Of a stretch of 64,000 bases of DNA, positions 39,401 to 60,435 are shown in pieces. Both the position numbers and the translations under genes were made by a program. Position 1 is the stretch's first letter. Each line of letters begins with the position of its first letter. The stretch spans positions 2,018,814 through 2,082,813 of the forward strand of contig OZ022243.1 in the NCBI GenBank assembly GCA_963978895.1. Reading direction: 5' to 3'. A model generated the notes under the pieces. The model did no database searches. It worked only from the letters and a program-made list of their open reading frames with translations, and was not told the DNA's origin. This DNA is from Erpobdella octoculata. Its lineage: Eukaryota; Annelida; Clitellata; Hirudinida; Erpobdellidae.

Positions 39401-42400
39401 TCTAGTTTTAATTTCTGAAATGTTACAAGTAAAGAGACGATCCGACGAATTAGAGTGATCTAAGCATTCAGTTTTTTGTTCTATGATGAAAGAAATGCAA
39501 CTCATTAAATTTATGTTTGTAGATGATGAAGTTTTTCTTTATACTTCATATATTTTGCGATTCCTAATATTTTGTTATATATTCATGTAAAATCGCTGAT
39601 TTTACGGTCAGTTTCCCATTGATAAACGTTAAAGGACTTAGAACAATCATTATAGACATTATTAATAGACCAGAAGGTATAAATAGCCTTAACAAAGCTT
39701 CATTTATTATTTTCCAATAAACTGCAAAACCATTCTATTGAGCCCGGTATACGATTTGGTGATATCGTAACAATATTAATAGGATTAAATTAGTTCAATG
39801 TCGAGGATGTTTATTTACTTTTCAGTCTCAAAGTTTCAACGTCCAGTCGGAGAAAAGGTTTCGACAACTGGAGAAATCGTGCGAAGAATGGAAGAAAAGG
39901 GTTTCCGAGTTGCAGACCGACCTGGAAAAGTCTCAGAAAGACGACAAACAGCACCTTGCTGAGGCACAAAGGTTTAATTAAGATTGTATTCATTTGATGA
40001 ATATATATATAAGTAGGTGCAGTCCAATCCCGTTAACCCGAGTTTGGAAAGTTCACCCCTTACCCCCAACTTTTTCAGGGGACGAAAAGTTAAGGCGATT
40101 TTTCCAGGGCTGGATTATCTAAAATGGACTATGTATTACCCCCCCCCCCCACACGAGATAACAGCCACACTCTGTCCTTGAATCGGATACACGCACCACT
40201 TTACATGTAGATTTTCTGACTAGTATACGAACATGTTACTATAACGACGAAAGCAGTCCTTTAAAGACACCCCGCACATCACCCAGAGCGGTGCTGACCC
40301 GGACGGGATTCAAACCACCGACAATTTTCGGTCTACGAGTGAAAATCCTGACCACTATGCCACCAGCGATGAAAAATTAACACAATTCAATCTGGGTTTT
40401 TTTTTCAAGATTGAAATCTCTTCTAGAAGATTCCCAGGACGTTATCGAAAATTTGAAAAAAGAGAACAAAAAACTTAGCGGTAATATTCATCAGAAATTA
40501 CTTTATTGCTATATGGATGAAGTTGTATATGTGATGATATGTAATAGTATTCTTTGATTTTTGATAGGCAAATGTGTTGAATTTAATGGCGTAAAGTTCA
40601 ATTGATTCGAAACTGTTATCAAGAGACATTTATACAAACTTTCAGACGAAGTTCAAGACCTGACCGATCAGCTGGGCGAGGCGTGCCGACGGATGGTCGA
40701 CATCGAAAAGCTAGTGAAGCGTAGCGAAGCTGAAAGAGAAGAGATCCAGGTGAAGTTGGAAGATGCACAGCTGCTGCTCCAGCAGGAAGTGAACAAAACT
40801 CAAAGAGCTCAAGGAGACGTGGCCGCAATCAAGGCGGAATACGAAAGGAAGTTTTCAGAGAAAGACGAAGAGATTGATACGATGAGGTTAGTTAGTTATA
40901 GCGCGTCACTTTCAATCATTTATTCAACAAGTTTTTTTTTAGTTTTTTTTTTATTGAGATTCAGCATACGCCTTATCAAGACAAGTCTTGCTCAAGGCGA
41001 GAGAGGGAGGGTACTTGCAAAGGCAGCCATATATAGGCGCCTACCCCTTTAGCAAATGCGAGTGAACTCCTTGCTGGTGACGCCGGCGAGGTTTGAACTG
41101 CCAAATTTTTATGCTTATTTCAAGCAAATGATATCACAATAGGGTGGTGGTATTGCGCTAAAGCGTTCACCTGTTGGCCTAGAGGACGGCGGTTCGAATC
41201 TCACCGGCGTTCGTTTGGGGGTTTGAGAAGGCAGGCACCATGAACAACTGCCTCTAATCATTGCGGTGGTTTTCACACTTAAAACCACGTGAGATTCATT
41301 CATTTTTGTTTCTAATAAACGTTCACAGAAAGAACCAGCAAAGAGCCATCGAAGAGCTCCAGATGGGACTGGAGAACGAGGCCAGAGGAAGAGTGGAGGT
41401 CATGCGATACAAGAAGAAGCTGGAGCAGGACGTCGTTGAACTGGAAGCCGCCCTGGAGGGAAGCAACAGGGCCAGAGTGGAAGTCGAGAAGAACTTCAAG
41501 AGGTTTCACCAGCAGGTCAAAGAACTCCAACTGATGGTGGAAGAAGAACAACAGGTGACCGGCGGCTGGAGATGATAATGATTTAATCTATCGATTTTAT
41601 TTATATAGAGCTATTTCCGTGGCGTTCAATGGCGCTCGACTGGATGCGATGTGAAGGAAAAGTCTTGTCGATTAGTTTCTATTTTATTTTAATTAGAAGC
41701 TTAATGGTTTTTAATCAGTAACAATAATCGAAATAAAAGAACATGACTGAGGTTGACGTGAATTATTGAATACCGGATTGATGCTCTACAGTGGTCCGCG
41801 GATTTTCCACCATTTTAAACGCTCGATTTATCATTATATAAAAATCATTTTTTATAGGTTTAACAATGCAAAAAATTAATTCATTATAATGATGTAATCA
41901 GTAATAGCACAGTAGGCCCAAATAGGTATTTTTTATTAGGTTGTGGATCCAAACGCTATATTAAGAGATCCGTGGTTTTTTAGAGCAAAGGAGGCCCCGT
42001 ATTAAACATACAATCGAAAGATCAAAAGCATCTATTGATTTATCCGTACAGGCAACACAAGAAGCCAGAGCAGAACAGGTGACATCAGAAAGGAAAGCAG
42101 CCAGTTTGGCACTGGAAATAGAAGATCTAAGAGGTCATCTAGAGGCAGCTGACAAAGAGTTCAAAACAATACAGGGAGAGCTTCAGGAAGCAGTGGAAAG
42201 AGTGGCCGAAGCTACCAACGCCAACGCTAGTTTGCTTTCTGCTAAGAGGAAAGCTGAGAGTGAAATACAGGCACTTCACGTGAGTTCACAGTTTCGATAT
42301 ACATAAATACAATAATATACCTCATACCATTGAATTAAATCAAAAAGCAAACTCATACAAGTTCCGTGTAATTAAAACCCAGAAGGTACGAGTAGCCTCT

Positions 42401-43601
42401 AGAATGAAAACATTTAGAAAATACTTATAGAGAAAAAACATTCCGATAATTTTATTGTACATATAATTTATCATTAATTCCACTACACAGGCAGAGCTGT
42501 CGGAAAGGGTGAACGAAACCAAGAATCTAGAAGAAAGAGCCAAAAAATCAGCAGGAGACGCTTCACGCTTCGCGGAGGAACTGCGCCAAATGCAAGAGCA
42601 CAGCGAACAGATGGAGAGAGCCAAAAGATCTCTAGACGGACACGTAAAAGAACTACAAGCCAGACTGGAGGAAACGGAGACAGCCGCCATCCAAGGAGGT
42701 GGAGATCATTTGAATTGATTGACATGGGGGTCACAAGCAGTTCCTTCTTTGAATCATTTATCTTCATCTTATTATTCTCAGTCACCGAGAGAAACAATGC
42801 AATAAACTATATTTAATTAACTATCACCATTACTGATTTAAATCCAATTTCATCTTCAAGGGAAGAGAATCGCTCAAAAAATGGAGCAGAAAGTACACGA
42901 ACTGGAAACAGAGCTCGAGGCGGAGCAGCACAGACACAGCGAAACGGTCAAGGCCATGAGACGACAGGAGAGGCGCATGAAGGAGCTGGCAGTTCAGCTG
43001 GACGATGACAGACACGGGCAGGACAAGCTGCACGAAATCATCGAAAAACTCCATGCAAAGTTGAAGGGCTACAAGAGACACGTGGAAGAGACGGTAATAA
43101 TAATAATAATAATAATATTAATAATAATAATAATATTAATAATAATAATGATGCTTGACAAATCTAAAGTGGCGTAAGTCCTAAAGGGCTTCAAGGCTAC
43201 ATGGTAAACATCCTGAAATTAAAGTCTTAAATAAATATGTTATGATGTCACATATCTCAGTTATAATACAATGTGTTTCTGCCAAATGTGAAAGTTTAGC
43301 AAATAACCAGTTTTGGAACCTGAGTTGGCACTATTAAAAAACCAAAAATCATTATATAAAAACCTGAAACTTTTATGCAATTTCGTTCCAGGAAGAGGTG
43401 GCCACGCTGAATCTCGGCAAATTCAAGAAACTCCAGCAAGAGATGGAGGGCGCCATCGAAAGAGCAGATATGGCCGAAAACACCCTCGGTCTTCTCAGGG
43501 CCAGGAACAGCAGCAGGTCGTCGTCCGTCGCACCCGACGGCACAATAGCCGGGATGAGAGGGGCGAGGGCTGCCCGGGCCTCCTCCGAAGTTAATTACTA
43601 A
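35450..43601 (+). CDS. motor-less myosin II rod protein
   Basis: 854 residues, 16 exons: 35450-35476, 35971-36027, 37180-37433, 37900-37981, 38115-38174, 38263-38367, 38851-38970, 39099-39395, 39826-39971, 40410-40480, 40646-40886, 41329-41554, 42052-42279, 42491-42698, 42861-43093 and 43392-43601. From residue 10 on it is continuous heptad coiled coil, collinear with the last ~830 residues of muscle myosin heavy chain (S2 end plus light meromyosin): RTEELEEELRAERSAR, REAEILKLQKELEDA, EEVATLNLGKFKKLQQEME. A ~30-residue Arg/Ser/Ala-rich non-helical tail ends it. The first exon supplies only MTDFEGVYQ in a good start context (aaaaaaATGa). No motor, IQ or early S2 exon is seen, and MRPL1 lies immediately upstream on the same strand. 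Comparable headless rods (insect myosin rod protein, molluscan catchin/myorod) arise from internal promoters of Mhc; here it looks like a separate locus. Expected to co-assemble in thick filaments. Confidence 0.85.
36150..36637. repeat. (ATGT)n/(TG)n microsatellite in rod-gene intron 2
   Basis: Long ATGT runs broken by two (GT)n blocks and by a ~55-bp duplicated segment containing 'tttgtttaagcaattgtatg' at about 36515-36600. It lies in the intron between exons 2 and 3 of the myosin rod gene. Confidence 0.95.
37460..37706. mobile_element. hAT-type MITE in rod-gene intron
   Basis: 247 bp. Left end CACTGGCGTGGCATAGG, right end the inverse of CAGTAGCGTATTATAG. It is flanked by a near-perfect 8-bp duplication, GCATTCTA (37452-37459) and ACATTCTA (37707-37714). 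No coding capacity. Confidence 0.75.
38451..38775. mobile_element. hAT-type MITE with perfect 8-bp target duplication
   Basis: 325 bp with inverted ends CAGTGGCGTAGCGAGGG / CTTCGCTACGCCACTG. It is flanked by CCTTCTCT at 38443-38450 and 38776-38783. The 8-bp duplication and CAGTGGCGTAGC end are diagnostic of hAT non-autonomous elements. Located in the intron between rod exons 6 and 7. Confidence 0.92.
40290..40372 (-). repeat. tRNA-derived SINE head
   Basis: The minus strand reads 'cgctggtggcatagtggtca' with B-box-like GGTTTGAATCCC. A C-rich unclassified repeat (40020-40170) precedes it in the same rod-gene intron. Confidence 0.55.
40970..41106 (-). repeat. tRNA-derived SINE, 5'-truncated head with tail
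   Basis: Nearly identical to the 3' two-thirds of the SINE at 54374-54578: shared 'cgccggcgaggtttgaactg', 'ggcagccat.tataggcgcc' and 'caagacaagtcttgctcaag'. It sits at the left of rod intron 11, next to the opposite-strand SINE at 41136. Confidence 0.75.
41136..41290 (+). repeat. tRNA-derived SINE
   Basis: Head 'ggtggtattgcgctaaagcg' with B box GGTTCGAATC, then a body ending near 'ggttttcacacttaaaacc'. Same subfamily as 34490-34685. Confidence 0.7.
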
Positions 43602-43766
43602 TTTCACGCACGTAGCATCTGCACCTGTCTGTGACTTAACCGAGATGAAAACGTGTGTGCTTGTGTGTTTCGTGTCAAAAACATAAGAACTGGATTATAG
43701 AATCGAGCCGGGCTGGTTTTTTTTATGTGACGTTTCTTTAATCTCTGTCTGTCCCGTGCCTTATGA

Positions 43767-43814
<48 letters not shown>

Positions 43815-44159
43815 TAGAGAGCGTGAATTTGTTAGTGCTCTTCATTTGCATCATGCTGTTATTGCCAGATTTTTGTTGATGCTATTATTATTATTACTAT
43901 TATTACAATTTTTGTATTATTATTATTATTATTAGTCTATCTTAATTTAAAGACATCTACAACTTCCAACGATCCATCTAAAAACAAACAAAAAAACAAT
44001 GAAGAACTACGATTTTTCAGCTTTTTCTCGAGCAAATACAATACAAAAATTAAATGCAGTTAATAAATTTGAAATAAAAATATTTACATTATATGTTCAT
44101 GCATCACACACACATATATATATATATACATAATTTACATAAATGCAATTTTCAAGTTT
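43602..44159. other. 3' flank of the rod gene
   Basis: Convergent 3' ends: the rod gene stops at 43601 and LSM11 ends at 44160 on the other strand. It contains a (GA)n run at 43771-43809, ATT repeats around 43883-43935, several AATAAA-like motifs around 44060-44080 and a short TA run at 44116. Confidence 0.6.
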
Positions 44160-46122
44160 TTAAGAACCCAGAATAGCGACAGAAACGACATTATCACCCC
44201 TTAGCAACAGCTGCGGAACATGCCTTTCAAGAAACTTTTCAACTTCTTTTTCACCCTTAGAATTAGTTTGGCGACCGATGCCAGAAGTGCTTTGATATTG
44301 CGACCAACAGCTATCATAATCTTGCTGATCATCACCGGGGTCTGTTGCGTTTTTCCGACTCTTTCGCGGGTTGTTTTTCTTCGAAGGAAAATTCTCCCCC
44401 GGCCCCGTTGGTGCGGGCCGAACGAGGCGGTGGAGCGGGTTGAGATAGGTCTCGTGGACGTCTACCATCGCCTGGAAAAGAAGTGATTTTACGTGTGACG
44501 ATACGATGATTGAATTTACTTACGCAATGAATTTCAGGTAAAGCCCTGCTTTGCTATGTAAAAAAAAAGTTCAAGAACTCATTTTCCAATAGTTTCATTA
44601 TGAAAAAATCACATTGGAATTGGCTTACAAAATACTAAATACAATTACAAAGTACAATAACAAAATAATACTAAAATTTACAGGACATTTAAAGCAATAA
44701 ATGGTTGATATAAAAAATGAAAAAATTATAATCTATCATTAAAACAACAAACTATAGAATCTGAGACAAAAAGGTGTAGCATTCATACTGAAAAAAAAAC
44801 ACAGAAGTTAAGTAACGAAGTTCTACTGACTCTAATCAGTACAAATCTACTAACACAAAGAATCAAATGCAAGGACTATATATTATAATAATGATAAATA
44901 TCTCAAAATAATAAATATTCAAAAAAGCAATTTTGTTCAGCAGTTCTAAAACCACTGAAAACAAAACGTTAAAAACAAAGTTTTTTTTTCAGCTAACCAT
45001 ATTCCAATGCTTGTCAAAGGCAACCAAGAAGCCGATGCAAAAACCTCGGACGCGACAAGCACTTCTTGTCCACACCTTAACTTTGAGTCTGTCAGTCACG
45101 CATCTATACAAGAGGCTCATAGGGCCGACTGTAGTGCCGTGTTCTGTGAGGTATACGGATGAATAGGTCAACGGTATAAACAGACTGATTGAACGACAAA
45201 AACTATTCAATTTTTATTTGATTTATCTAGAAGCACCAAATTTTGCAGTTTTACATTATTATATTAGAAAACTTCTCAGTGAACAAAAAACACCACTAAG
45301 ACTGTTATAAATTTAAATAAATTAGTATTAATTGAATAAATTATTAAGCAATCCTACAATATAGCACGTTAACGGCAACCTATTTTTAGAATCGGCAGAG
45401 TAATACAATCTCAAAATTGTTGTAGAGTGTTCCCATGATAACAATTTTTTTTTAAATGAAGCAAAAAAATAATTTTTTTTAAATTTTATATATTTAAAAC
45501 AATGAAATTTCATTAAAATATTTGCTAAGTTGATGACTTTGTGTAAACTGCTCTGAGTCACCGATCAGTGAACAAAAAATTTATGCTGTGCTAGACTGCT
45601 AGACGTTAAAATTATCATTTTGATAATTTAGAATCTTTTATTAAATTAAATTTACATTAAAAACTATTGCATAATTCCTTATTTCAATTCAGTTGTATAC
45701 TCATTGTACCTTGTCACTCACATCTGCAATGTAAACAGTTCATCAAAGAATCAAAGAGTACTTTTTATCGCTTCCAAAAGTTTCTAAATTTACGGCGAAC
45801 GTTGTTTTTTGTGCTAAATCATGGTAAAATTTATGTTTTCTTATGCAAGTGTCGCCACATTTTTGCTTTCCGGCTTTTTATAAGTAAAAAAAGGGGGTTG
45901 CCGTTAATGTGAAACTTTACAAAAACTTGATATGAATATGTAAACTACAATAAACAGATTAAAATAAAATAAACAGAACCCACCATTCATTTTCGTCAAG
46001 ACATTGTTTATAGATCTGATTCTTTTCGTGGATGTTACTAAATCAACTTTAAATCTAGAAGCAAAACTGGCTTCGCTTCTTTCATCCGAGCCATTACTAC
46101 TTTTTTCACCAGTATCTTCCAT
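44160..46122 (-). CDS. LSM11: U7 snRNP-specific Sm-like protein LSM11
   Basis: 198 residues. Exons: 46122-45984 (acidic/serine N-terminus, MEDTGEKSSNGSDERSE), 45143-44998 and 44471-44160; phases 1 and 0 agree. Exon 2 carries the first Sm motif (RVRGFCIGFLVAFDKHWNM), which continues into exon 3 as AMVDVHETY. After a ~65-residue polar linker the second Sm motif follows (ERHVPQLLLRGDNVVSVAIL). A long linker between Sm1 and Sm2 is the hallmark of LSM11, which with LSM10 replaces SmD1/D2 in the U7 ring that recruits the histone pre-mRNA 3'-end cleavage machinery. The protein is much shorter than the human one (about 360 residues), mostly in the N-terminus and linker. Confidence 0.9.
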
Positions 46123-47326
46123 TTCTATAAAAGTGAATTTGGATCACAATTTGCCATCGCCTATTTGTTTATTTTTTAAGTTCCCTCTAAAGACAAAGAA
46201 CCAAAAGTACCTAGTCATGCAAAGTTTACGTTTTAAGCTAACACAAATATTTAATAAAACACTAGTTTAATTTTTAGAAAAAGTTTTTAATTATTCAAAT
46301 AAAAAAAACTAAGATCAATTTCTATTGATGGTCAGAACAAAAGCGCCTACGCAGGTGTTATCTGCCAATGATGTAAAGGTGGCCGCTGGTCCGTTCCTTC
46401 GTGTAGGTGGCAGTGCCGGGGTTAGGGTATGAGTGGCCCTTCCCAAACCTTTAATGGAGTCCTTTACTAATAGATTATATGACCAATGCTTGGATGCCGT
46501 TCTCCAGCAATAGTCGAAGACCGAGGGTTAGTCGTAACTTTATTAAAACAAAAACCTTTTTGTAAAAATTATCAATGGTCGAAAAAAATGAGAAATGTAG
46601 TCGTAAACAGGGGCGTCACTTCTACAGTCATTAATTTTTTTTTATAATAGTTTATAGTCCTTTACACCAGGTGTTTTAAGACTGAAATGGCTTTGTAAGA
46701 AGCACCTAAGTACTTCCTGTCGTAGATCATAATTGATCTTTTCAACTGTCCCTCCTCCTTTATCCAGGCTTGGGACTGGCTCGCAATTAGCGAGGCGGAG
46801 TACATTAATGAATTGTGATTGACTGCCTTATACGGTAGTAGACATGCTTATTAGGTCAGTTCTTATGCAAGCTTCTAAACTTCTTTAAGCCCTTATTGTC
46901 GTGTGGTTATTTGTTGTTAAGTGATTACAAATGCAGATTCAATAAAGACTTTCGAAACATATTGAATTTCACCTACTGATACTACCAAAAACTAAATTTG
47001 TGTAAATAAAATTAAACAAAGTAATCCTTATTTACCCAAAGCGTAGTCGAGTGGATCCGGCCCGAAAATATATTTTACTCAAACCAATGAGTTTTTTCCC
47101 ACAAAATCTTGTAAAAAAATTCTAACGAGATTTGATTACATTTGTCCTAAATTCTGAAAAAGTGAAAAAAAACCATGAATATACAACAATAAAAAACGAA
47201 CTAGCTAATTATTTCTAAGTCTTCACATTTCTAGAGTAACAACTGGCAAAACATCAACGTAAAAAATATTACAAAAATAACAACAGTGTAATTATACAGC
47301 GGGCTATCGAAATTTTAATTAATTGA
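46123..47326. other. intergenic between LSM11 and the PKA-R gene
   Basis: The 5' side of LSM11 meets the 3' side of the PKA-R-like gene. It contains a GC-richer unidentified stretch at 46345-46550 (probable repeat relic) and a family X repeat at 46641-46803. No gene recognised. Confidence 0.5.
46641..46803 (+). repeat. dispersed ~160-bp repeat, family X
   Basis: Starts 'tagtcctttacaccaggtgt', ends 'ccaggcttgggactggctcg'. Direct copy at 62722-62885; inverted diverged copies at about 24080-24230 and 24795-24910. Confidence 0.75.
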
Positions 47327-56760
<9,434 letters not shown>

Positions 56761-57358
56761 CTGTATGGAAAATATTAAAATCTCCACTACAACAATTATC
56801 GCTAACGAACCTCATATTTACAGTATATATATATATATAAATATATATTTATATACTTTCTTTCTTTCTACGTTTATATTTTTTTTAATTCTTAATATAT
56901 TATTTATATATTTCTTTTTTGCTTGTAATTTGTAGCTTAGCAATTAGTTAAACTCCTTATACAGTAGTAGACAGCCTTAGTCGAGTTTTTCCGGTAAATA
57001 TTTTGAATTTTTATCTCTGACGTCATAACAATAGAAACTCAGTAAAACATTGTGTAGAGCAAAATTTCATGGTTTCAATATTTTGATAGACTCCTAATAT
57101 CAGCAGTTTATTTATAGACTTGAAATATAACTAATCTATTTATAGACATATATAATCATTGGTCATTAATAGACTTATCATATCGCCAATTTACTTGTAT
57201 ACTAATATTTCATTCTAAGCAAACGCATCTGCCGTTGTGGATCAAAACCTTACCCCACCTAATTCTGCTTTTGTTATATTAGACATTAAAAAATAGATAA
57301 CAAATTTGAACAGGAGTGAAGCGCATATTTTTTGTTATATAAAACTTTGCAACGACAG

Positions 57359-60300
57359 TCAAACTTTTATAATATTATAAATTGAAGAAGGAAAAAAATT
57401 CCGACCCATTTCGTCGTCGTCTTTGTTATTGTCCGAGGAGTTGACGAGCTTGAAGATCTCAAATCGGAACAGAGTCACATTCCTGAGAATATCGTCGAGT
57501 ACTTTCCTAGAAAGAATCTCGTTTCTCGTCGAGATGGACAGCTGGTCCATTGTGGCTTGCATGAAGACCACTTCGATGTCTAAAAGGTTGAGTAAGAAGT
57601 ATAAAAAGGTCAGAGCTTTTGATGAGTTGGTAGTGAGAAACTTGCGAGGTTTACGATGTAATCGTTGGCGCATTAGGTACAACAACGGTTTTGTAAATTA
57701 CGATTACTTTCATAAATTACAATCACATCATAATATACAAAAGCTGGACTGGGTAAAAATCGTAAAATTTTATTAAAATTAAAAATGGTTTGAACAAAAA
57801 TCCTTTTTATATTGTGTCGTTGCGAAATTTCGTATTAATCAACCTTGCGTGATGCATAATTGACAATAATTGTCCCTATAACCGAAACAACACCACTAGA
57901 ATTGAATTTTCACTTTAACCACCTTAAGTCATTATGTCACCTTAGTCTTTTAAACTTAGTATTTATCTTTTATTCACAATTCTGGTCACATAGTTAATTA
58001 ATAACTATTTATTATTTACCGCTTTGTAATTCAATGTTTTAGCGAGAGTAACTACATTTTTTTAGAGTTCAAATATTCAAGAACCTCAGCTGATAGACTT
58101 AACTCGATGAATTGCTAAAACGGCTGTATTTTTAACATCCCGTATACCAACTGCTTTTAATCAATTTCAACTAAAAACGATAAAGTCTTTTCATTGCAAA
58201 CCTTTTTCTTTGTCGTCATAGAAATAGTTTCCAGATACGAGGTCGCCAAAGGTTGAAGAGATCAAGTTCCCAATGTAACCCCCAGAGAATGCCACTGCTG
58301 CTATTTTCTTCTTTAGCATTTTACCTCGTTTTTGTCGACTGATTTCTTGCTTCAACCTCTCCATCTTTATTGGTTAAAAAACTTTTTTTTGACGAAAAGC
58401 TTAGTTTGGAACGCTTATTGTTTGATGTAGTTTGTTTAATGTAATTTTTTTTAATGTAACTTTGTGTTGTTTCTATATGTAGTTTTGTATTGTTTGTTTG
58501 ATGTAGTTAATTAATCTTTTCTTATTTTGTATAAAGACTGTTTGAAATTATTGAATCAAGTTCACAGCAACCACGTGAACACGGGAAAACAAGAAACTCA
58601 AAAAAAAAAAAAATTACAAACCGTAATCACTTTTAAAAAAGCGTATAAAATCGTCATTAACCAAAAAAAAATATCTAAACTTACTTTCTCCTGTTTGATT
58701 CTCCTCTCTTGCTCCTCGAGTCTTTGCTGTTCCTCGAACTCAGCATTTCTCAGCTCTTCGAAGATCCTCTGCTGCTCTCTCAGTGCCGACAGTTCTTCTT
58801 CTTCTTGGACTTCCAGCAAAGCCTGTTCGACCAGCTTGCCGACAAGCACTTCAAGAACGGGCTGGACTTCCACGTCGAAATCGAAGAGCTAGAAGCATTT
58901 TAACAAACAACAGACGTTGTTTTATGATGAACTTTTGCGGTAGTTTTGATTGCCGCATCGAAACTTACATCTCTGTCGTAGATCTGTGTCTGTTTGTCCA
59001 GTCCGATTTTCTCCGGCACGAAGTACGGAGTCGGCGGTCTGTCTATGAAGAGATCAGTCTGACAGAAATTGCTTCTTTCGTCCCTGAACTCTTTCAGTTC
59101 TTCTAAGTACATCTCTGTCTGAATCTGACAAAAAAAAAATCTAGACGATAGAAATTCTACAAATTAACGAGAAAAAAAATCTTGCACTAATATATACACT
59201 ATACAGGTCTAAATGATAATTATTTATACAATATACGTAGTAGTTCTCTTCTCACATACACGAACCAGATTTTTTATTTCTGTTTCTGCACCACTAAAAC
59301 AGTTCAGGAGGTTAGACTGAAAAGAGCTTTTCTGACATTAACCGCGGTTTCATTTCCTATGCCCCTATTTGTGTGGACTTTTTTGGCTCAATTTTTTGTT
59401 TAGTTGTAATTGCTTTTGGTCATATTAGATGTCATTTAAATCCTTTAACCATTTTAATAAATAAATAAATAAAATAAAAAAAAGTGAAATTGCCGTGTTG
59501 CCCAACGATAACCTTGTTAAAATCTCGGCACCATATTTTCACCAGACTCTCTCGGTTCGGCCCTGTATGCCCCCCCCCCGTACTCACTTTTTGATGCAAT
59601 CTGCCGTCAAGTGCGGGTGGCGTTGCGGCTCTGTTTTCGATGGGCGGCAGGAGATCTTTGCGGTACTTGCGTCGTTTCTTACGGGCTTCCAGAGCCCGTT
59701 TCTCGGCATCTCTGAGACGTTGCGTCTCGCACGATGGATCCACGTAGCGTCTTATAGGAGGCAAAGGCTGGTGTTAAATAATAATAATAAAAAAGAATTA
59801 GTGTCTGCTCTAATTATTATTTTTGATTTTTTTTTCTTAAGCTTCAAGGTTTCAAATAAAATCAATTTTAATTTATGCCTTTATTACGTTCACAAAATTT
59901 ATAGAAAACGGCGTGGTTAGCTTTTTTTTAGCACAGTGGTAATTTTTTTGAATGATCCAAAAATCAACCAAAAAAAACACATCTCAAAAGTTACAAGAGC
60001 AACAGAATTTAAATTTCAAAACATTTGCAGCTATTTAACCTCGAACTTCAAAAAGACTTGCGGCTTGCAGTTGAAGCTTTCGTGCAGAGGAACGATCGGT
60101 TGGACACTGCACGTTCTGAGGAGATTAAAAACTGTATTTAGAAAGCACGCCATTATAAGAAACCGACATGGTATTAACACTGATCATTACAAGCAGCAGA
60201 AGAAGGATTCTATTTCTGCTTTGCCGAAGCCGAAGTAACTTGCAAATGCTTATTTTAAGTCGACGATGATTTTCAAATTACTAAAGAATAAGTTTAAACA

Positions 60301-60435
60301 ACGAAATATTAAAATACACATGTTACAAATATTTATTAACTTTCCCGGTCTTTCGATTATTTTCGAATTGGCCATTTTAGGTCTTCTGGACTTGAGGAAT
60401 ATCCGACCCGATGTGGGATCCGGCTTGCAGGTCAT
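57359..60435 (-). CDS. RSPH3: radial spoke protein 3 homologue
   Basis: 364 residues. Exons: 60435-60341, 60115-60040, 59767-59588, 59124-58969, 58888-58685, 58364-58202 and 57579-57359; phases fit and the sum is 365 codons. The RSPH3 core is recognised from IQTEMYLEELKEF, CQTDLFIDRPPTPYFVPEK, DKQTQIY, LFDFDVEV, PVLEVLVGKLVEQALLEV, FEELRNAEFEEQQRLEEQE, then IAAVAFSGGYIGNL and GNYFYDD. RSPH3 is the scaffold of axonemal radial spokes, holds a spoke dimer together and is an anchoring protein for PKA RII (AKAP) in Chlamydomonas and mammals. The amphipathic helix in the LEVLVGKLVEQAL region fits the RII-binding type. A PKA-R-like gene follows ~600 bp downstream on the same strand. It implies the organism has motile cilia or flagellate sperm. 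Confidence 0.93.

Noticed and set aside
40020..40170. Possible Tc1/pogo-type element (cagtccaatcccgttaaccc)
   Set aside because: One end looks terminal, but no matching inverted end or TA duplication was found.
44220..44486. 88-codon plus-strand frame
   Set aside because: Antisense shadow of the last LSM11 exon, which has clear Sm-motif homology and splice sites on the minus strand.
57255..57300. Candidate PKA-R first exon (MSNITKAELGG before GTAAGG)
   Set aside because: The donor is good but ends in phase 0, while the next PKA-R exon requires phase 1; joining gives an immediate stop.
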